Part shown: positions 27,892-36,326 of the stretch, in pieces
How positions within the stretch are numbered: position 1 is the first letter of the stretch
How the letters are laid out: each line of letters begins with the position of its first letter
Assembly (NCBI GenBank): GCA_024809215.1
Contig: JANUBW010000001.1
Span: 806,001 to 870,000 of the forward strand
Direction: 5' to 3'
DNA: 64,000 nt
Origin: Niastella sp. OAS944
GTDB taxonomy: Bacteria > Bacteroidota > Bacteroidia > Chitinophagales > Chitinophagaceae
Position numbers and translations under genes: made by a program
The notes under the pieces: generated by a model
The model's input: the letters and a program-made list of their open reading frames with translations, nothing else
Database searches by the model: none
What the model was told of the DNA's origin: nothing

Positions 27892-27922
27892 CAAAATTAA
27901 TTCTTGCGAAGAAGCAAACAAA
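27892..27922 (-). promoter_or_regulatory. Consensus Bacteroidota promoter of the Tc toxin operon
   Basis: On the minus strand TTTG (27922-27919) is separated by exactly 19 nt from TAATTTTG (27899-27892), matching TTTG-N19-TAnnTTTG. Predicted transcription start is near 27885, giving a leader of about 180 nt before the ATG at 27702. The rest of the 293-bp spacer shows no other gene. Confidence 0.62.
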
Positions 27923-27995
27923 TACCACTTTGAGGGAATTTCACGGAGGAGATGAAGGTGTGCGTAACTACAACGCACACCATTTTGTAAATTAC

Positions 27996-28430
27996 TTAAA
28001 CACCCCAATCATCGGCTGTTAATTCAAACTTTAATTCGCCATTGGGCATTTTACCGGTTTCGGTAAAACCAAAGCTGCGGTAAAATTGGGCGGCGCGGGT
28101 GTCGGCTGCTGTACTTAGCCAAATGGTTTCTCTTGTTTCGCCATAATACCAGTCGAGCAGGGTGATCAACAGCTCACGGCCAATGCCCTGCCCTTCGTAT
28201 CCCGGCAACACAAACAAGGCCCAAACATTGTGTTTCTCCAGGTCGCCAATGGCAAAGCCAATCAGTTGGCCATTTTCTTCACACACCCATCCTTTGCCGC
28301 GTTGCGATAAAAAATCAACATAATCCTGTTCGGTTACCAGTGCGGGGTTTGAGAGGGCATTTTCTTTAACAGCCAGTCGTACCGTTGACATTTGCGGTAT
28401 ATCGGTTAAAAGGGCTTCTCTAATTTGCAT
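27996..28430 (-). CDS. GNAT-family N-acetyltransferase
   Basis: A cytoplasmic acyl-CoA-dependent acetyltransferase of 144 residues, one GNAT domain. Motif A is LFVLPGYEGQGIGRELL; the pyrophosphate-binding Q/RxxGxG/A corresponds to residues 79-84 (EGQGIG). Motif B is the C-terminal AAQFYRSFGFTETG, the usual 'N/RFYxxxGF' signature. The central strand IGFAIGDLEKHNVWALFV is as expected. The substrate is not predictable. It follows the SemiSWEET gene by 9 bp in the same orientation, so the two are likely co-transcribed. The ATG at 28428-28430 is the start. Confidence 0.93.
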   Translation of the reverse strand: MQIREALLTDIPQMSTVRLAVKENALSNPALVTEQDYVDFLSQRGKGWVCEENGQLIGFAIGDLEKHNVWALFVLPGYEGQGIGRELLITLLDWYYGETRETIWLSTAADTRAAQFYRSFGFTETGKMPNGELKFELTADDWGV

Positions 28431-28439
28431 AGTATGGTT

Positions 28440-28709
28440 TTATCTCCGTCGTTTTTTTCCGCCAGAGCTAATCTTTAAAAAAAATATTATGCCAGACAAT
28501 GTGGCTGTAATTCCGTTGGCCAACATCAAAGGCGTATCGTGAATATACAACCCATATATGAACCAAAGTATGGTTCCCACAAAAAGCATTGTAAAGGTAA
28601 CAAGCGACAGGTCTTTGGTTGACCTGGTTTTAATGGTTTTATATGCCTGGGGAATATAAGCGGCTGTGGTAAGCGCAGCAGCCAACATTCCGATGGTGGA
28701 AATTGTCAT
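28440..28709 (-). CDS. SemiSWEET-family small sugar transporter (PQ-loop)
   Basis: An inner-membrane protein of 89 residues with three transmembrane helices, the half-size bacterial SWEET that works as a dimer to carry sugars such as sucrose or glucose down a gradient. The PQ motif is in AAYIPQAYKTIKTRSTKDLS. Helix 2 (FTMLFVGTILWFIYGLYI) and helix 3 (LANGITATLSGIIFFLKI) follow, and there is a basic tail (GGKKRRR). The length is typical (85-95). The ATG at 28707-28709 (MTISTIGML) was chosen over an in-frame TTG three codons upstream. It is paired with the GNAT gene, and lies downstream of the SusC/SusD operon but is separated from it by a terminator. Confidence 0.92.
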   Translation of the reverse strand: MTISTIGMLAAALTTAAYIPQAYKTIKTRSTKDLSLVTFTMLFVGTILWFIYGLYIHDTPLMLANGITATLSGIIFFLKISSGGKKRRR

Positions 28710-28736
28710 AGGGTGCAAAGCTACAGAACTTACAAC

Positions 28737-28764
28737 AAAAAGCCTCCCGATACATCGGGAGGCT
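28737..28764 (-). terminator. Intrinsic terminator of the SusC/SusD operon
   Basis: Perfect 11-bp arms AGCCTCCCGAT (28741-28751) and ATCGGGAGGCT (28754-28764) with only two loop bases between, and four or more T on the minus strand after the stem. A near-identical stem recurs at 33952-33977, and related stems occur inside rnpB. Confidence 0.85.
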
Positions 28765-28794
28765 CCTTAAACTAAAACCATGTATTAACCGACA

Positions 28795-30108
28795 TTAAAA
28801 CTTTGGATCATCGGGCGTATTGGAGTTGTTATTACGCTCCTGATTGGGATAAGGTAAATAACTACGCTTACGCTCACTGGCCGGGCGATTAAACCGCCGG
28901 TTATCGATCAACCTAAAACCCGACAAATACATTTCTATAGCACGATGACGATAGATCTGTTCCAGTAACTGCGCCTGATTATAAGCAGTATTATCAGCCG
29001 GTAAACCCGCCCCTACACCAAAGGGATCGTTAGCGGGCTGTTTGGTTATAACTTTATTCAATTCTATTTGCGCATTCACCAGGTCGGGTGTTGTCATACG
29101 CGCATAAGCTTCCGCTTTTGTAAGTATTATTTCACCGGGCAGGTAAACTGGTATTGAGCCGGTAGTGGTTGCAAAAAAACCGCTCAGGAGATACCGTGTG
29201 CCGGTAGCACCGAGCGCAATATAGAACGGTGTGCGTTTATCAGTGAGGTCGGGCTCCAATGCTTTGGGCAGGCCCATAGTGGAATCTACAGGCTGGAAAA
29301 CGTTCTTGGTTGAAGTTGCTATTTCATAGATCGGATTGAGCGATGTAGGTTCAAAATTGAAAGTTGATTTTACTGAAAGATCAACCGCATTGGCTGCTGC
29401 CAGCGCCTGTGTATAATTGCCTGTATATAACGACAAACGCGCTCTTAACGCCTGCAGCGTATTAGGAATACTTATACCGGCGGGAATAGCCGAAAGGAAT
29501 GCGGAACTTATGGCATTGGCATTTATTACAGCCAGTGCATTATTTACCACATCCAGTGCTTTATTGAGTGCCAGTGTATTTGAAATGAAGGTTGAATTAA
29601 GCCCCACTCCCGCAGTATCGGGCACCTGTTCGTAAAACATGGCGAGATTGGTTAGCGCCAGCGCTTTGAAAATACTGGCATAGGCAATGAGGCCGCTGGC
29701 ATAATTCCTGTCGCTTAATTCCGGCGCATACTTCAATACGTTATTTGCATCGTATATTACCTTGTTACAGTTGGTCCATAGCGACAATACAATACTATTA
29801 TTAAGCGGGTTCACAAACTCGCCGCCCTGCCAAAGCTGGTATTCAGCGGTATTGCCCTGGTTGAGGTTCGTTAGCTGGTTGGTTAAAAAACCATCGGTAG
29901 TGATCATATTATACACCGAGCTGGCGCGTTGATATGTATAAACCCTTTGCAGGCCAACCACAATGCCCGTTAATCCCGCGGGCGATTTCAATACATTTTC
30001 CTGGATAGCCCGGTTCGGATCGGCATAATCTTTTTTACAGGCCACCGTCATCATCATTACAGCAGCCAGGGAAACACAGATCGTATATTTTATCGTATTT
30101 AGCTTCAT
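28795..30108 (-). CDS. SusD/RagB-family nutrient-binding lipoprotein
   Basis: A surface lipoprotein of 437 residues that forms the lid on its SusC partner and captures the nutrient. The signal peptide ends at Cys24 in MTVACKK. The typical SusD features follow: an N-terminal helical TPR region (GIVVGLQRVYTYQRASSVY, LWTNCNKVIYDANNVLKYA, YASIFKALALTNLAMFYEQVP) and the C-terminal motif ILTKAEAYARM, then QIYRHRAIEMYLSGFRLIDNRRFNRPA. The latter is the conserved E(R/M)xxEx-gxR-xDLrRw-like element. It lies 18 bp after susC in one operon. No glycoside hydrolase or sigma/anti-sigma pair is adjacent, so the substrate cannot be guessed; the size is at the small end for the family (450-550). Confidence 0.92.
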   Translation of the reverse strand: MKLNTIKYTICVSLAAVMMMTVACKKDYADPNRAIQENVLKSPAGLTGIVVGLQRVYTYQRASSVYNMITTDGFLTNQLTNLNQGNTAEYQLWQGGEFVNPLNNSIVLSLWTNCNKVIYDANNVLKYAPELSDRNYASGLIAYASIFKALALTNLAMFYEQVPDTAGVGLNSTFISNTLALNKALDVVNNALAVINANAISSAFLSAIPAGISIPNTLQALRARLSLYTGNYTQALAAANAVDLSVKSTFNFEPTSLNPIYEIATSTKNVFQPVDSTMGLPKALEPDLTDKRTPFYIALGATGTRYLLSGFFATTTGSIPVYLPGEIILTKAEAYARMTTPDLVNAQIELNKVITKQPANDPFGVGAGLPADNTAYNQAQLLEQIYRHRAIEMYLSGFRLIDNRRFNRPASERKRSYLPYPNQERNNNSNTPDDPKF

Positions 30109-30126
30109 AATATCAAATTTGTGGTA

Positions 30127-33100
30127 TTAGAATTTAGCGGCTATGCTGAAACTGAATGTACGGGGAATAGGCACGGCGCCAAAATCAACCGCACGTACTA
30201 TGGTACTTTGTCCGCCCGCATTTACTTCCGGGTCATATCCTTTATAATCATCCCATGATATCAGGTTACGGCCGCTGGCGCTTATGGTGAGATCATTGAA
30301 GAATTTCACTTTACCGAAACGGTAACTTAAGCTGATCTCACGCAGCTTCACAAACGAACCATCGTCAATACGCCATTGCTCTATCTGGTATACGCTGTTA
30401 ACCCAGCCACGGGGCAATAAACCCATTTGTTCCTGTTCAGCTACTTTACCATTCCCTACACCCTGTCTTGTTCTAAAATCAGCATTCCATACATCAACAC
30501 CCTGTACTGCATCAAACTGCACCCGTAAGCCGAACTTTTTATAACCTACTTCATTTACCAGTGAAGCAGTATAATCAGGATTTGGATCGCCAATTACTTT
30601 TTGCAAATTAGCGCCGCTTGGCAATCCATTGGCATCACGTTGCGGTGTATAGCTATCGAAACCGGCATTTTGTACGCCTTTTTCAGCAAGTGGGAAACCT
30701 GAAGCATTCTTTAGATCATTACCATTGGCATCCTTGGCGAAAAATGCACCGTAAAACACACCTACCGGGTAGTTCTCGGCCACATAAATAGGTGAACCAG
30801 AAACTCCAATTAAGGAAATAGCGTTGGTGCCTATCTTAACGGCTTTGTTACGGTTACGGTTGAAAATGGCCGTTACATCCCAGGTCAGGTCTTTGTTCTT
30901 TACGGGTGTTCCTGACAACACCACTTCCAAACCTTTATTTTCAAGTGCACCATAGTTATCGAGCAAAGTAGAGAAGCCGTTGGTGGGCGCTATATCACGT
31001 CTGATCAACAGGTCATCAACCTTTTTGATATAATAGTTGAATTGCAGGTTAAGCCGGTTAGCAAAGAATGAAAGGTCGGTACCCATTTCCAGTTCCTTTT
31101 GTCTTTCGGGTTTTACATTGGCGTTGGCTAAAGTACCGCTCGATACCAACGCGGTCCTTCCCAAATAAGGCAGTGAGCTGTACGCATTGAACCGGTCGTA
31201 AGCGCCTATGCCCGTCATGTTGCCCGATTCGCCATAAGCCATACGCAACTTGGCTACATTCCACCATTTTGCTAATGGCAGTTTGCTCCAGAAATCGGTT
31301 TCAGAAAGAATATAACTGCCGCTTCCTTTAAAATAAACCTGGTTGCGTTCATCTTTACCAAATGCCGAAGAGCCGTCTACGCGTACTGCACCGGTAAGAA
31401 ATAACTGGTTCTTGAATTTAAAATTTTGTTGCAGGTATTCACCCGAAATAGAGATCTCTGAGCGGCTGTCGGCGCCCGGTATTATGGTGCTTGCGCCATT
31501 TACGGTTTCAACAAAAGGAGCAAGCCCCCGACCATGTGATAAAGTATACCCGTTCTTTTCATATTGTAAAGAGTAACCTACCTGAGTGGTAGACGCCCAG
31601 TCGTCGGTTATATTGGTCTGGTAGGTTCCATTTACTTCATGGTTTATTTGAAAAAAGTTATTGACGGCGGCACTTGCGTACCCATTCTGCGAAGCGTCGA
31701 TAAACGGCGGGATAGTTGGCGGATTCCCGGGGTTATAACCACCATAATAAGCCGTACTTACGAAATAAGCATAGGGCGGCATAAAGGTAGTACCGCGCTG
31801 AGCGTAATTGTCAATACCCAGGGTATAGTCAAATGTGAGACCTTTTGCCGGTCTCACTTTTAATGAGGTACTGGCAATTAAGCGGTTTGTTTCCTGCTTT
31901 TGTTTAAAGTCTTCAATAACCGATACGGGGTTCACGCGCAGCCGCTCGCCCACTGCTTTTAAGTTGCCCAATGCATCACGTTCCCAAATGTTATGGAAAT
32001 TACCAATGATGGTTACCGAGTTCATGGGTGAGAAAAAGGAGTTACCATCGGGTTTTTCATTACCGGCACTGTTTATATAATTCAACCCAACGCTGAGGTT
32101 GGCCCATTTGGCCAGTTCCTGATCGAGGTTCAACCTAAAGCTGAAGCGTTTAAAATCGGTGTTCTTTATAATGCCTTCATTATAGAAATAAGAAGCCGAG
32201 GTGTAATATTTGGTTTTGTCTTTCCCACCGCTTACCGAAACGTTATTGTCGGTTCCCAGGCCTGTTTGGAATATATAATCCTGGTAATCGTACCGGGTTA
32301 CAGGCGTTGTATTGGTGGGCAGTACATTATTTATAGTAGCAATAAGATCGTGGGTAAAAGCATTGGGCCCGTCGGGAGGGCCGCCAAACTTCACCGGCGA
32401 CTGATTCACATCGAGTTTTTTGCGCAGGTGGCTGGTCATTATACTGCTGGAAAAATTAATGATGGGCGCACCGGTACTTCCACGTTTGGTAAATATTTGC
32501 ACAACTCCCGTATTTGCTCTTGAACCATAAATAGCAGAAGCGGCAGCGCCATTCAATACTTCAATACGTTCAATATCGGCGGGGTTAAGATCTGCCAACC
32601 GGTTCTGGCCTGTGCTTCCAACAAAAAGGTTACCCGTTGTATTGTTTACGGCAACGTTAGGCGCATCGTAACTAGCCTGGGTATTGGTAACCCGGTTGGT
32701 TGAATTGTTTACTATAACACCATCAATAATGTATAATGGCTCAGAAGAACCGTATACAGAACTAATGCCGCGAAGCCGTACAGAAATACCACCGCCGGGA
32801 TCACCTGAGTTTTGAATGATCTGCGCACCCGCTGTTTTACCTTGTAATGCTGCGAGCACATTACCGGTAGCGCCTTTGTTCAACTGATCGGCTTTAATGG
32901 TACTGATATAACTACCAAGTTGTTTACGGGTAGTTCCCTGTGAAGTACCCGTTACAATTACTTCATCGAGCCCCATGGCATCATCAACCAGCGTTACACT
33001 TACGGTATAAGCATCGGCACTGCCAACGGTAAGGCTTTGGGTAGTGGTTTTAAAACCTACCCCTGTAAATTCCAACGAATAGCTGCCCGGTTTTAGCGGC

Positions 33101-33315
33101 GCAGTAATAGCGTAATTGCCAGAAGGTTCAGTTGCTGAACCATAAGTCGTATTCTTAATAGTAACAGAAATACCCGGTAACGGCTGGTTATCGGCATTGG
33201 TAACCTTTCCACTAACGCGAACCTGTGCAAGGGTCAGGCTCACGATCAGCTGGCACAACAGTAATAAGCTAACTGCTTTTACCGGCCGGCTATTCGATGT
33301 TAAAAGTTTCGTCAT
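30127..33315 (-). CDS. SusC/RagA-family TonB-linked outer-membrane protein
   Basis: An outer-membrane TonB-dependent channel of 1062 residues, normal for the SusC class. It has a signal peptide (AVSLLLLCQLIVSLTLAQ). An N-terminal CarboxypepD_reg-like domain follows (VSGKVTNADNQPLPGISVTIK), then a TonB-box-like segment (LDEVIVTGTSQ). The plug contains the SusC signature (NVLAALQGKTAGAQI, then VRLRGISSVYGSSEPLYIIDG) and NPADIERIEVLNGAAASAIYGSRA. A large barrel ends in FSFSIAAKF. It pairs with the SusD protein downstream to import an oligomeric nutrient using the proton motive force via TonB-ExbBD. No local regulator gene is present, so regulation is likely global or distal. The gene is intact. 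Confidence 0.95.
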   Translation of the reverse strand: MTKLLTSNSRPVKAVSLLLLCQLIVSLTLAQVRVSGKVTNADNQPLPGISVTIKNTTYGSATEPSGNYAITAPLKPGSYSLEFTGVGFKTTTQSLTVGSADAYTVSVTLVDDAMGLDEVIVTGTSQGTTRKQLGSYISTIKADQLNKGATGNVLAALQGKTAGAQIIQNSGDPGGGISVRLRGISSVYGSSEPLYIIDGVIVNNSTNRVTNTQASYDAPNVAVNNTTGNLFVGSTGQNRLADLNPADIERIEVLNGAAASAIYGSRANTGVVQIFTKRGSTGAPIINFSSSIMTSHLRKKLDVNQSPVKFGGPPDGPNAFTHDLIATINNVLPTNTTPVTRYDYQDYIFQTGLGTDNNVSVSGGKDKTKYYTSASYFYNEGIIKNTDFKRFSFRLNLDQELAKWANLSVGLNYINSAGNEKPDGNSFFSPMNSVTIIGNFHNIWERDALGNLKAVGERLRVNPVSVIEDFKQKQETNRLIASTSLKVRPAKGLTFDYTLGIDNYAQRGTTFMPPYAYFVSTAYYGGYNPGNPPTIPPFIDASQNGYASAAVNNFFQINHEVNGTYQTNITDDWASTTQVGYSLQYEKNGYTLSHGRGLAPFVETVNGASTIIPGADSRSEISISGEYLQQNFKFKNQLFLTGAVRVDGSSAFGKDERNQVYFKGSGSYILSETDFWSKLPLAKWWNVAKLRMAYGESGNMTGIGAYDRFNAYSSLPYLGRTALVSSGTLANANVKPERQKELEMGTDLSFFANRLNLQFNYYIKKVDDLLIRRDIAPTNGFSTLLDNYGALENKGLEVVLSGTPVKNKDLTWDVTAIFNRNRNKAVKIGTNAISLIGVSGSPIYVAENYPVGVFYGAFFAKDANGNDLKNASGFPLAEKGVQNAGFDSYTPQRDANGLPSGANLQKVIGDPNPDYTASLVNEVGYKKFGLRVQFDAVQGVDVWNADFRTRQGVGNGKVAEQEQMGLLPRGWVNSVYQIEQWRIDDGSFVKLREISLSYRFGKVKFFNDLTISASGRNLISWDDYKGYDPEVNAGGQSTIVRAVDFGAVPIPRTFSFSIAAKF

Positions 33316-33723
33316 AATCCTTTTGTTTCGAATTAATAATTAAGTGCCAAGAATTGGGTTGTAGGACAGGTTTATAGCGTGTACTTTATTTCGGTTAGTT
33401 ATAACGGTAGGGACGGAGAAGTAACAGGCTAACGGTTGGTTAGCTGATTCAAATAATGATTTGAAGAGGCTGGATTAACTGGTGAACTCTTAGTTGGATA
33501 GAAAAAACAGGATGGTTGAAGAAACCTGCTGAATGATCGATTCCGAGCAAATCTATCGCCTTTCTGATGGTATAAAGCATATCGCGTAACAGTTAGTTAA
33601 CACCAAATTCAGCATTAAAACGCAAATTACCAAAACAAATAGCGCGTTATTGCTGCTTTATGCAGGAATAAAATTATAGTATTTAGTAATACTTCCCTTT
33701 CCGGCACAACTGTGCAGAAAACA
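33316..33723. other. Leader/spacer upstream of susC
   Basis: No gene is visible. A minus-strand TAGATTTG at 33548-33555 matches the -7 consensus but lacks a -33 TTG at the right distance, so the susC promoter is not firmly located. If used, it would give a leader of about 230 nt. The rest is AT-rich sequence without clear structure. Confidence 0.4.
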
Positions 33724-33942
33724 ATGAGATAATGTGCTAATGTGATAATTAGATAATGGAATACAGGCCTACAAGGCAAGTTGAAAAAGTAGCGAGTTGA
33801 TAAGTTGATGGGGTTGATAAAGGCAAGGAAAAACGTGCTAAGAAAAATCCCCTCCCCCCTCAGGGGGAGGCGTCAGGGGGACAGGGCCTTCAACCGGCTA
33901 CCAGTGAACAATGAACTAAGAACTATAAACTATGAACTGTAT
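33724..33942. repeat. Composite spacer of four degenerate repeat families
   Basis: Side by side lie four word-repeat blocks. 33724-33759 is built on GATAATGTGCTAAT. 33775-33823 is built on AGTTGATAAGTTGATGGG. 33848-33888 is a C-rich/G-rich block (CCCTCCCCCCTCAGGGGGAGG) with a perfect hairpin. 33903-33942 is built on GAACTAAGAACTATAAACT. Each family recurs in other spacers of this window (see findings). No ORF is supported. The blocks are downstream of the DUF2911 gene. Confidence 0.7.
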
Positions 33943-33951
33943 AAAAGCAAA

Positions 33952-33977
33952 AAGCCTCCCGATGCATCGGGAAGCTT
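33952..33977 (-). terminator. Intrinsic terminator of the DUF2911 gene
   Basis: AAGCCTCCCGAT (33952-33963) pairs with the following ATCGGGAAGCTT-type arm (one mismatch) around GC, followed on the minus strand by a run of T (TTTTTGC). The stem is almost the same as the terminator at 28741-28764, indicating a dispersed terminator sequence. Confidence 0.78.
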
Positions 33978-34002
33978 CTTGCTACTTTACTCTTATATAA
34001 CC

Positions 34003-34515
34003 TTATTTAACCGAAAAATCTACTTCTTCATTACCCCACAGCAATGACACTTTACCGCTTTTATCAACGTTGAACGTCATACGCTCGGTGAACTGTGGCG
34101 CTTTTGTGGGTTTTACTTTTACACGTAATACATCATCAGACTCAGCATATTTGTATGCTCCCCACTGATTGGGGGTTTTGTTGAAGATAACCACCCATTC
34201 TTCTTTATTTGGAATGGTAAACAAGCCATATTTACCGGCAGGTAGTGATTTGCCTTCTACCTTTACATCTTTGCTTACTTCAAATGTAGTAGCCTCATTA
34301 GCACCGGTACGCCATACTTTACCATAAGGCGCAATCTCCTTTCCAATTTCACGGCCTTTTACCGCAGGCTGGCTATAATCGATGGTGATAACGGTACCAT
34401 TACTGATTGTTTCGGTTACTTTGGCTGGCGGACTGGGTCTTTTTGATTTATCGTCCTGTGCCTTTATACCTAAAGTAACAAACGCTATGGCTGACAAAAG
34501 CAATACTTTCTTCAT
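34003..34515 (-). CDS. DUF2911 exported protein
   Basis: A secreted or periplasmic protein of 170 residues with a signal peptide (MKKVLLLSAIAFVTLGIKA). The DUF2911 core is easily recognised: ITIDYSQPAVKGREIGKEIAPYGKVWRTGANEAT, then FEVSKDVKVEGKSLPAGKYGLFTIPNKEEWVVIFNK and QWGAYKYAESDDVLRVKVKP. The family is common in Bacteroidota and has no assigned function; the compact beta-sandwich and conserved VWRTGANEAT loop suggest ligand binding, which is inference only. It lies 33 bp after the SRPBCC-domain gene in the same orientation, so probably in one transcript, ended by the hairpin at 33952. Confidence 0.92.
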   Translation of the reverse strand: MKKVLLLSAIAFVTLGIKAQDDKSKRPSPPAKVTETISNGTVITIDYSQPAVKGREIGKEIAPYGKVWRTGANEATTFEVSKDVKVEGKSLPAGKYGLFTIPNKEEWVVIFNKTPNQWGAYKYAESDDVLRVKVKPTKAPQFTERMTFNVDKSGKVSLLWGNEEVDFSVK

Positions 34516-34548
34516 ACGTTAACATTTTTAGGAATGAAAAATAAGCCT

Positions 34549-35043
34549 TTATGGATTCTTCTCCAGCAACTTTTTCAGGTTACCCAGCGATTTCTCCATA
34601 GGCGGCCCCAATTGCTTATCAAAAACTATGCTACCAAATTTTTCCCAGGGGTACCAGCGTAATTTTATATCAAAATACCATTGCAGCACCAATTGCCCAT
34701 CATTACCGTACCAGGTAAACCCACTGTTAAGTACCCGCGCATTCGGCTGTTTCCAGTCGGTAAGCAGGGTATCGCCTGCCTGTGCCGTTTTGGTAATGGT
34801 CATATGCTCACTGGTAATGGTACTTTCAGCGAATTGTTCATTACCAAGCTCGGGATTGTTGGCCATTATATTCCATTGCTTCCACTCGCGCAAATCGGCC
34901 AGCCGGGCCACCAGGCTATCTTTTGGCGCCGAAATGTCTATGGCCCGCGATACCCTTACCGTAGAAGGAATAATGAGGGAAAAAAGGAAAATAACTATAA
35001 ATAAAACAACAGCACTGATAATGGCCAGTTTCACAAAACGCAT
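34549..35043 (-). CDS. Membrane-anchored SRPBCC (START-like) protein
   Basis: A protein of 164 residues with a single N-terminal membrane segment (LAIISAVVLFIVIFLFSLII) and a START/SRPBCC-type hydrophobic-pocket domain (about residues 30-160). The typical opening is VRVSRAIDISAPKDSLVARLADLREWKQWN, where the W-x-x-W region shapes the first helix, and the end is the long C-terminal helix GPPMEKSLGNLKKLLE. Many polyketide cyclase-like SRPBCC proteins of Bacteroidota have this layout; the ligand is unknown. A block of TTAGTTCTTAG-type repeat begins immediately upstream of the ATG, and the ABC-2 permease gene ends 140 bp upstream. Confidence 0.85.
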   Translation of the reverse strand: MRFVKLAIISAVVLFIVIFLFSLIIPSTVRVSRAIDISAPKDSLVARLADLREWKQWNIMANNPELGNEQFAESTITSEHMTITKTAQAGDTLLTDWKQPNARVLNSGFTWYGNDGQLVLQWYFDIKLRWYPWEKFGSIVFDKQLGPPMEKSLGNLKKLLEKNP

Positions 35044-35178
35044 ACTTAGTTCCTAGTTTTTAGTTCTTAGTTTAAAGTTCTTTTATTCGGTACTCAAGAG
35101 AATCCGCAAAGCTCGCGTTGGGCGTTCAGCTGTATTCTGTATTTGCTTTCGGCCTTGGGCTTTAGCCTTTAACCTCAC
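35044..35178. repeat. Spacer made of two degenerate repeat families
   Basis: 35044-35085 is a TTAGTTCCTAGTTTTTAGTTC word repeat (also at 61584-61618 and, diverged, at 33903). 35098-35178 carries TTGGGCGTTCAGC and GGCCTTGGGCTTTAGCC words, akin to those around 52727-52868. It follows the ABC-2 permease stop codon by about six bases. Confidence 0.6.
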
Positions 35179-35182
35179 CTCC

Positions 35183-36283
35183 CTATTCCCATTTAAATAT
35201 TCTGATCAATAAACTGTAGCCTACCAAACACCATACTATAAGAATGGTGATCTCTTTGCCTACGCCCAACAAATGCATGCCTTCGAACGATACTTTACGC
35301 ATGGCGTCGTTCAATGCAGTTAATGGCAGGTAATTGATGATGGCCTGTAAACTTTCGGGCAACAATCCCTTTGGGAAAAAGGTGCCCGATAAAAAATATT
35401 GGGGAAACATAAACAGGTTGGCATAGATAGGTATCACATGCTGGTTCTTGGCTATGCTGCTAATGATAAACCCAAAACCCATAAACACCGCAATACCCAG
35501 GAAACTCAGCACCAGCAGCTCGAGAAAGGTTACAAAGCCATGGGCCAGGGTGAAATGATAAAAGATGGTGCCGAATAAGATCAGGACAATAGAAGTGCTT
35601 AGCTGGAACATCACCCGCGCCAGGCTTTCACCCAACACAATAAATGTTTTCTTTACCGGGGTGGCAAACATCCGTTTTAACACCAGCGTTTCGCGCAGGG
35701 TAAAAAACACAAACGCTACCCCAAATACAGCCGAGCCTATGAGCGAGAAACCCAGCATACCGGGTAAATAAAAATCGATCATGCGATAGCGGCGCCCGGG
35801 TATTTGTTCAACCGTAACTGTGGCTGTTTTATTTACCACCGAACTGGCTGTGGTCTTATTAATGATGGTTTCTAATAAGTCCTGTACGCCCGGCAGCTCA
35901 CGTTGACCGGCAGAAGTTGTTTTTAAGTGAATTTCATATTGCCCGCCCATTGCATTTGGAGGAAGTTTGCGCACATCGATCATGGCAGTGATGCGCCCTT
36001 TTTTCAACCGGTCGAGCAATTCTTCCTCACTACCCTCATGTACATCGAACAGGTTGTTCGATTTAATAAAGTAGTATATGCTATTGAGGGTATCGCTTTT
36101 AGCGTCAAAGGCAATATCATAGGCTTTTCCGCCACCACCGCCGGCCAATGCGCCAAAGACCATTATCAGCACTATTGGGAAGAACAGGCTAAAGAAAATG
36201 GCCTGGGGACTTTTAAAAATTGCCCGCATGGTGGCCTTGCAAATAGCCCACATGGCCGTCCATTGGTTGTATTGACCAGACAT
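35183..36283 (-). CDS. ABC-2 type transporter permease
   Basis: An integral inner-membrane permease of 366 residues. It has a first transmembrane segment near the N-terminus (AIFFSLFFPIVLIMVFGALAGG), an extracytoplasmic domain of about 130 residues (IAFDAKSDTLNSIYYF through QRELPGVQDLLETIINK), and five C-terminal membrane segments including FYLPGMLGFSLIGSAVFGVAFVFF and YFLSGTFFPKGLLPESLQAI, the ABC-2 signature. Such permeases (YhhJ/NatB type) export drugs, lipids or polymers with a separate ATPase. No ATP-binding gene is present in the window, which is unusual. The ATG at 36281-36283 was chosen because the upstream 23-codon extension starts at TTG inside a non-coding repeat. Confidence 0.9.
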   Translation of the reverse strand: MSGQYNQWTAMWAICKATMRAIFKSPQAIFFSLFFPIVLIMVFGALAGGGGGKAYDIAFDAKSDTLNSIYYFIKSNNLFDVHEGSEEELLDRLKKGRITAMIDVRKLPPNAMGGQYEIHLKTTSAGQRELPGVQDLLETIINKTTASSVVNKTATVTVEQIPGRRYRMIDFYLPGMLGFSLIGSAVFGVAFVFFTLRETLVLKRMFATPVKKTFIVLGESLARVMFQLSTSIVLILFGTIFYHFTLAHGFVTFLELLVLSFLGIAVFMGFGFIISSIAKNQHVIPIYANLFMFPQYFLSGTFFPKGLLPESLQAIINYLPLTALNDAMRKVSFEGMHLLGVGKEITILIVWCLVGYSLLIRIFKWE

Positions 36284-36326
36284 AGATTGTTTCAAAAATT
36301 TGGCGGCAAAGCTAGTTGAAAAAAAC

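Noticed and set aside
27826-28008. 60-codon minus-strand frame between the acetyltransferase and the Tc operon
   Set aside because: It overlaps the acetyltransferase end and contains the Tc promoter; Cys/His/Tyr-rich translation does not look like a protein.
33848-33888. C/G-rich block considered as a CRISPR or rRNA-like repeat
   Set aside because: There is a single hairpin without regularly spaced identical repeats or cas genes; it fits the spacer-repeat pattern instead.
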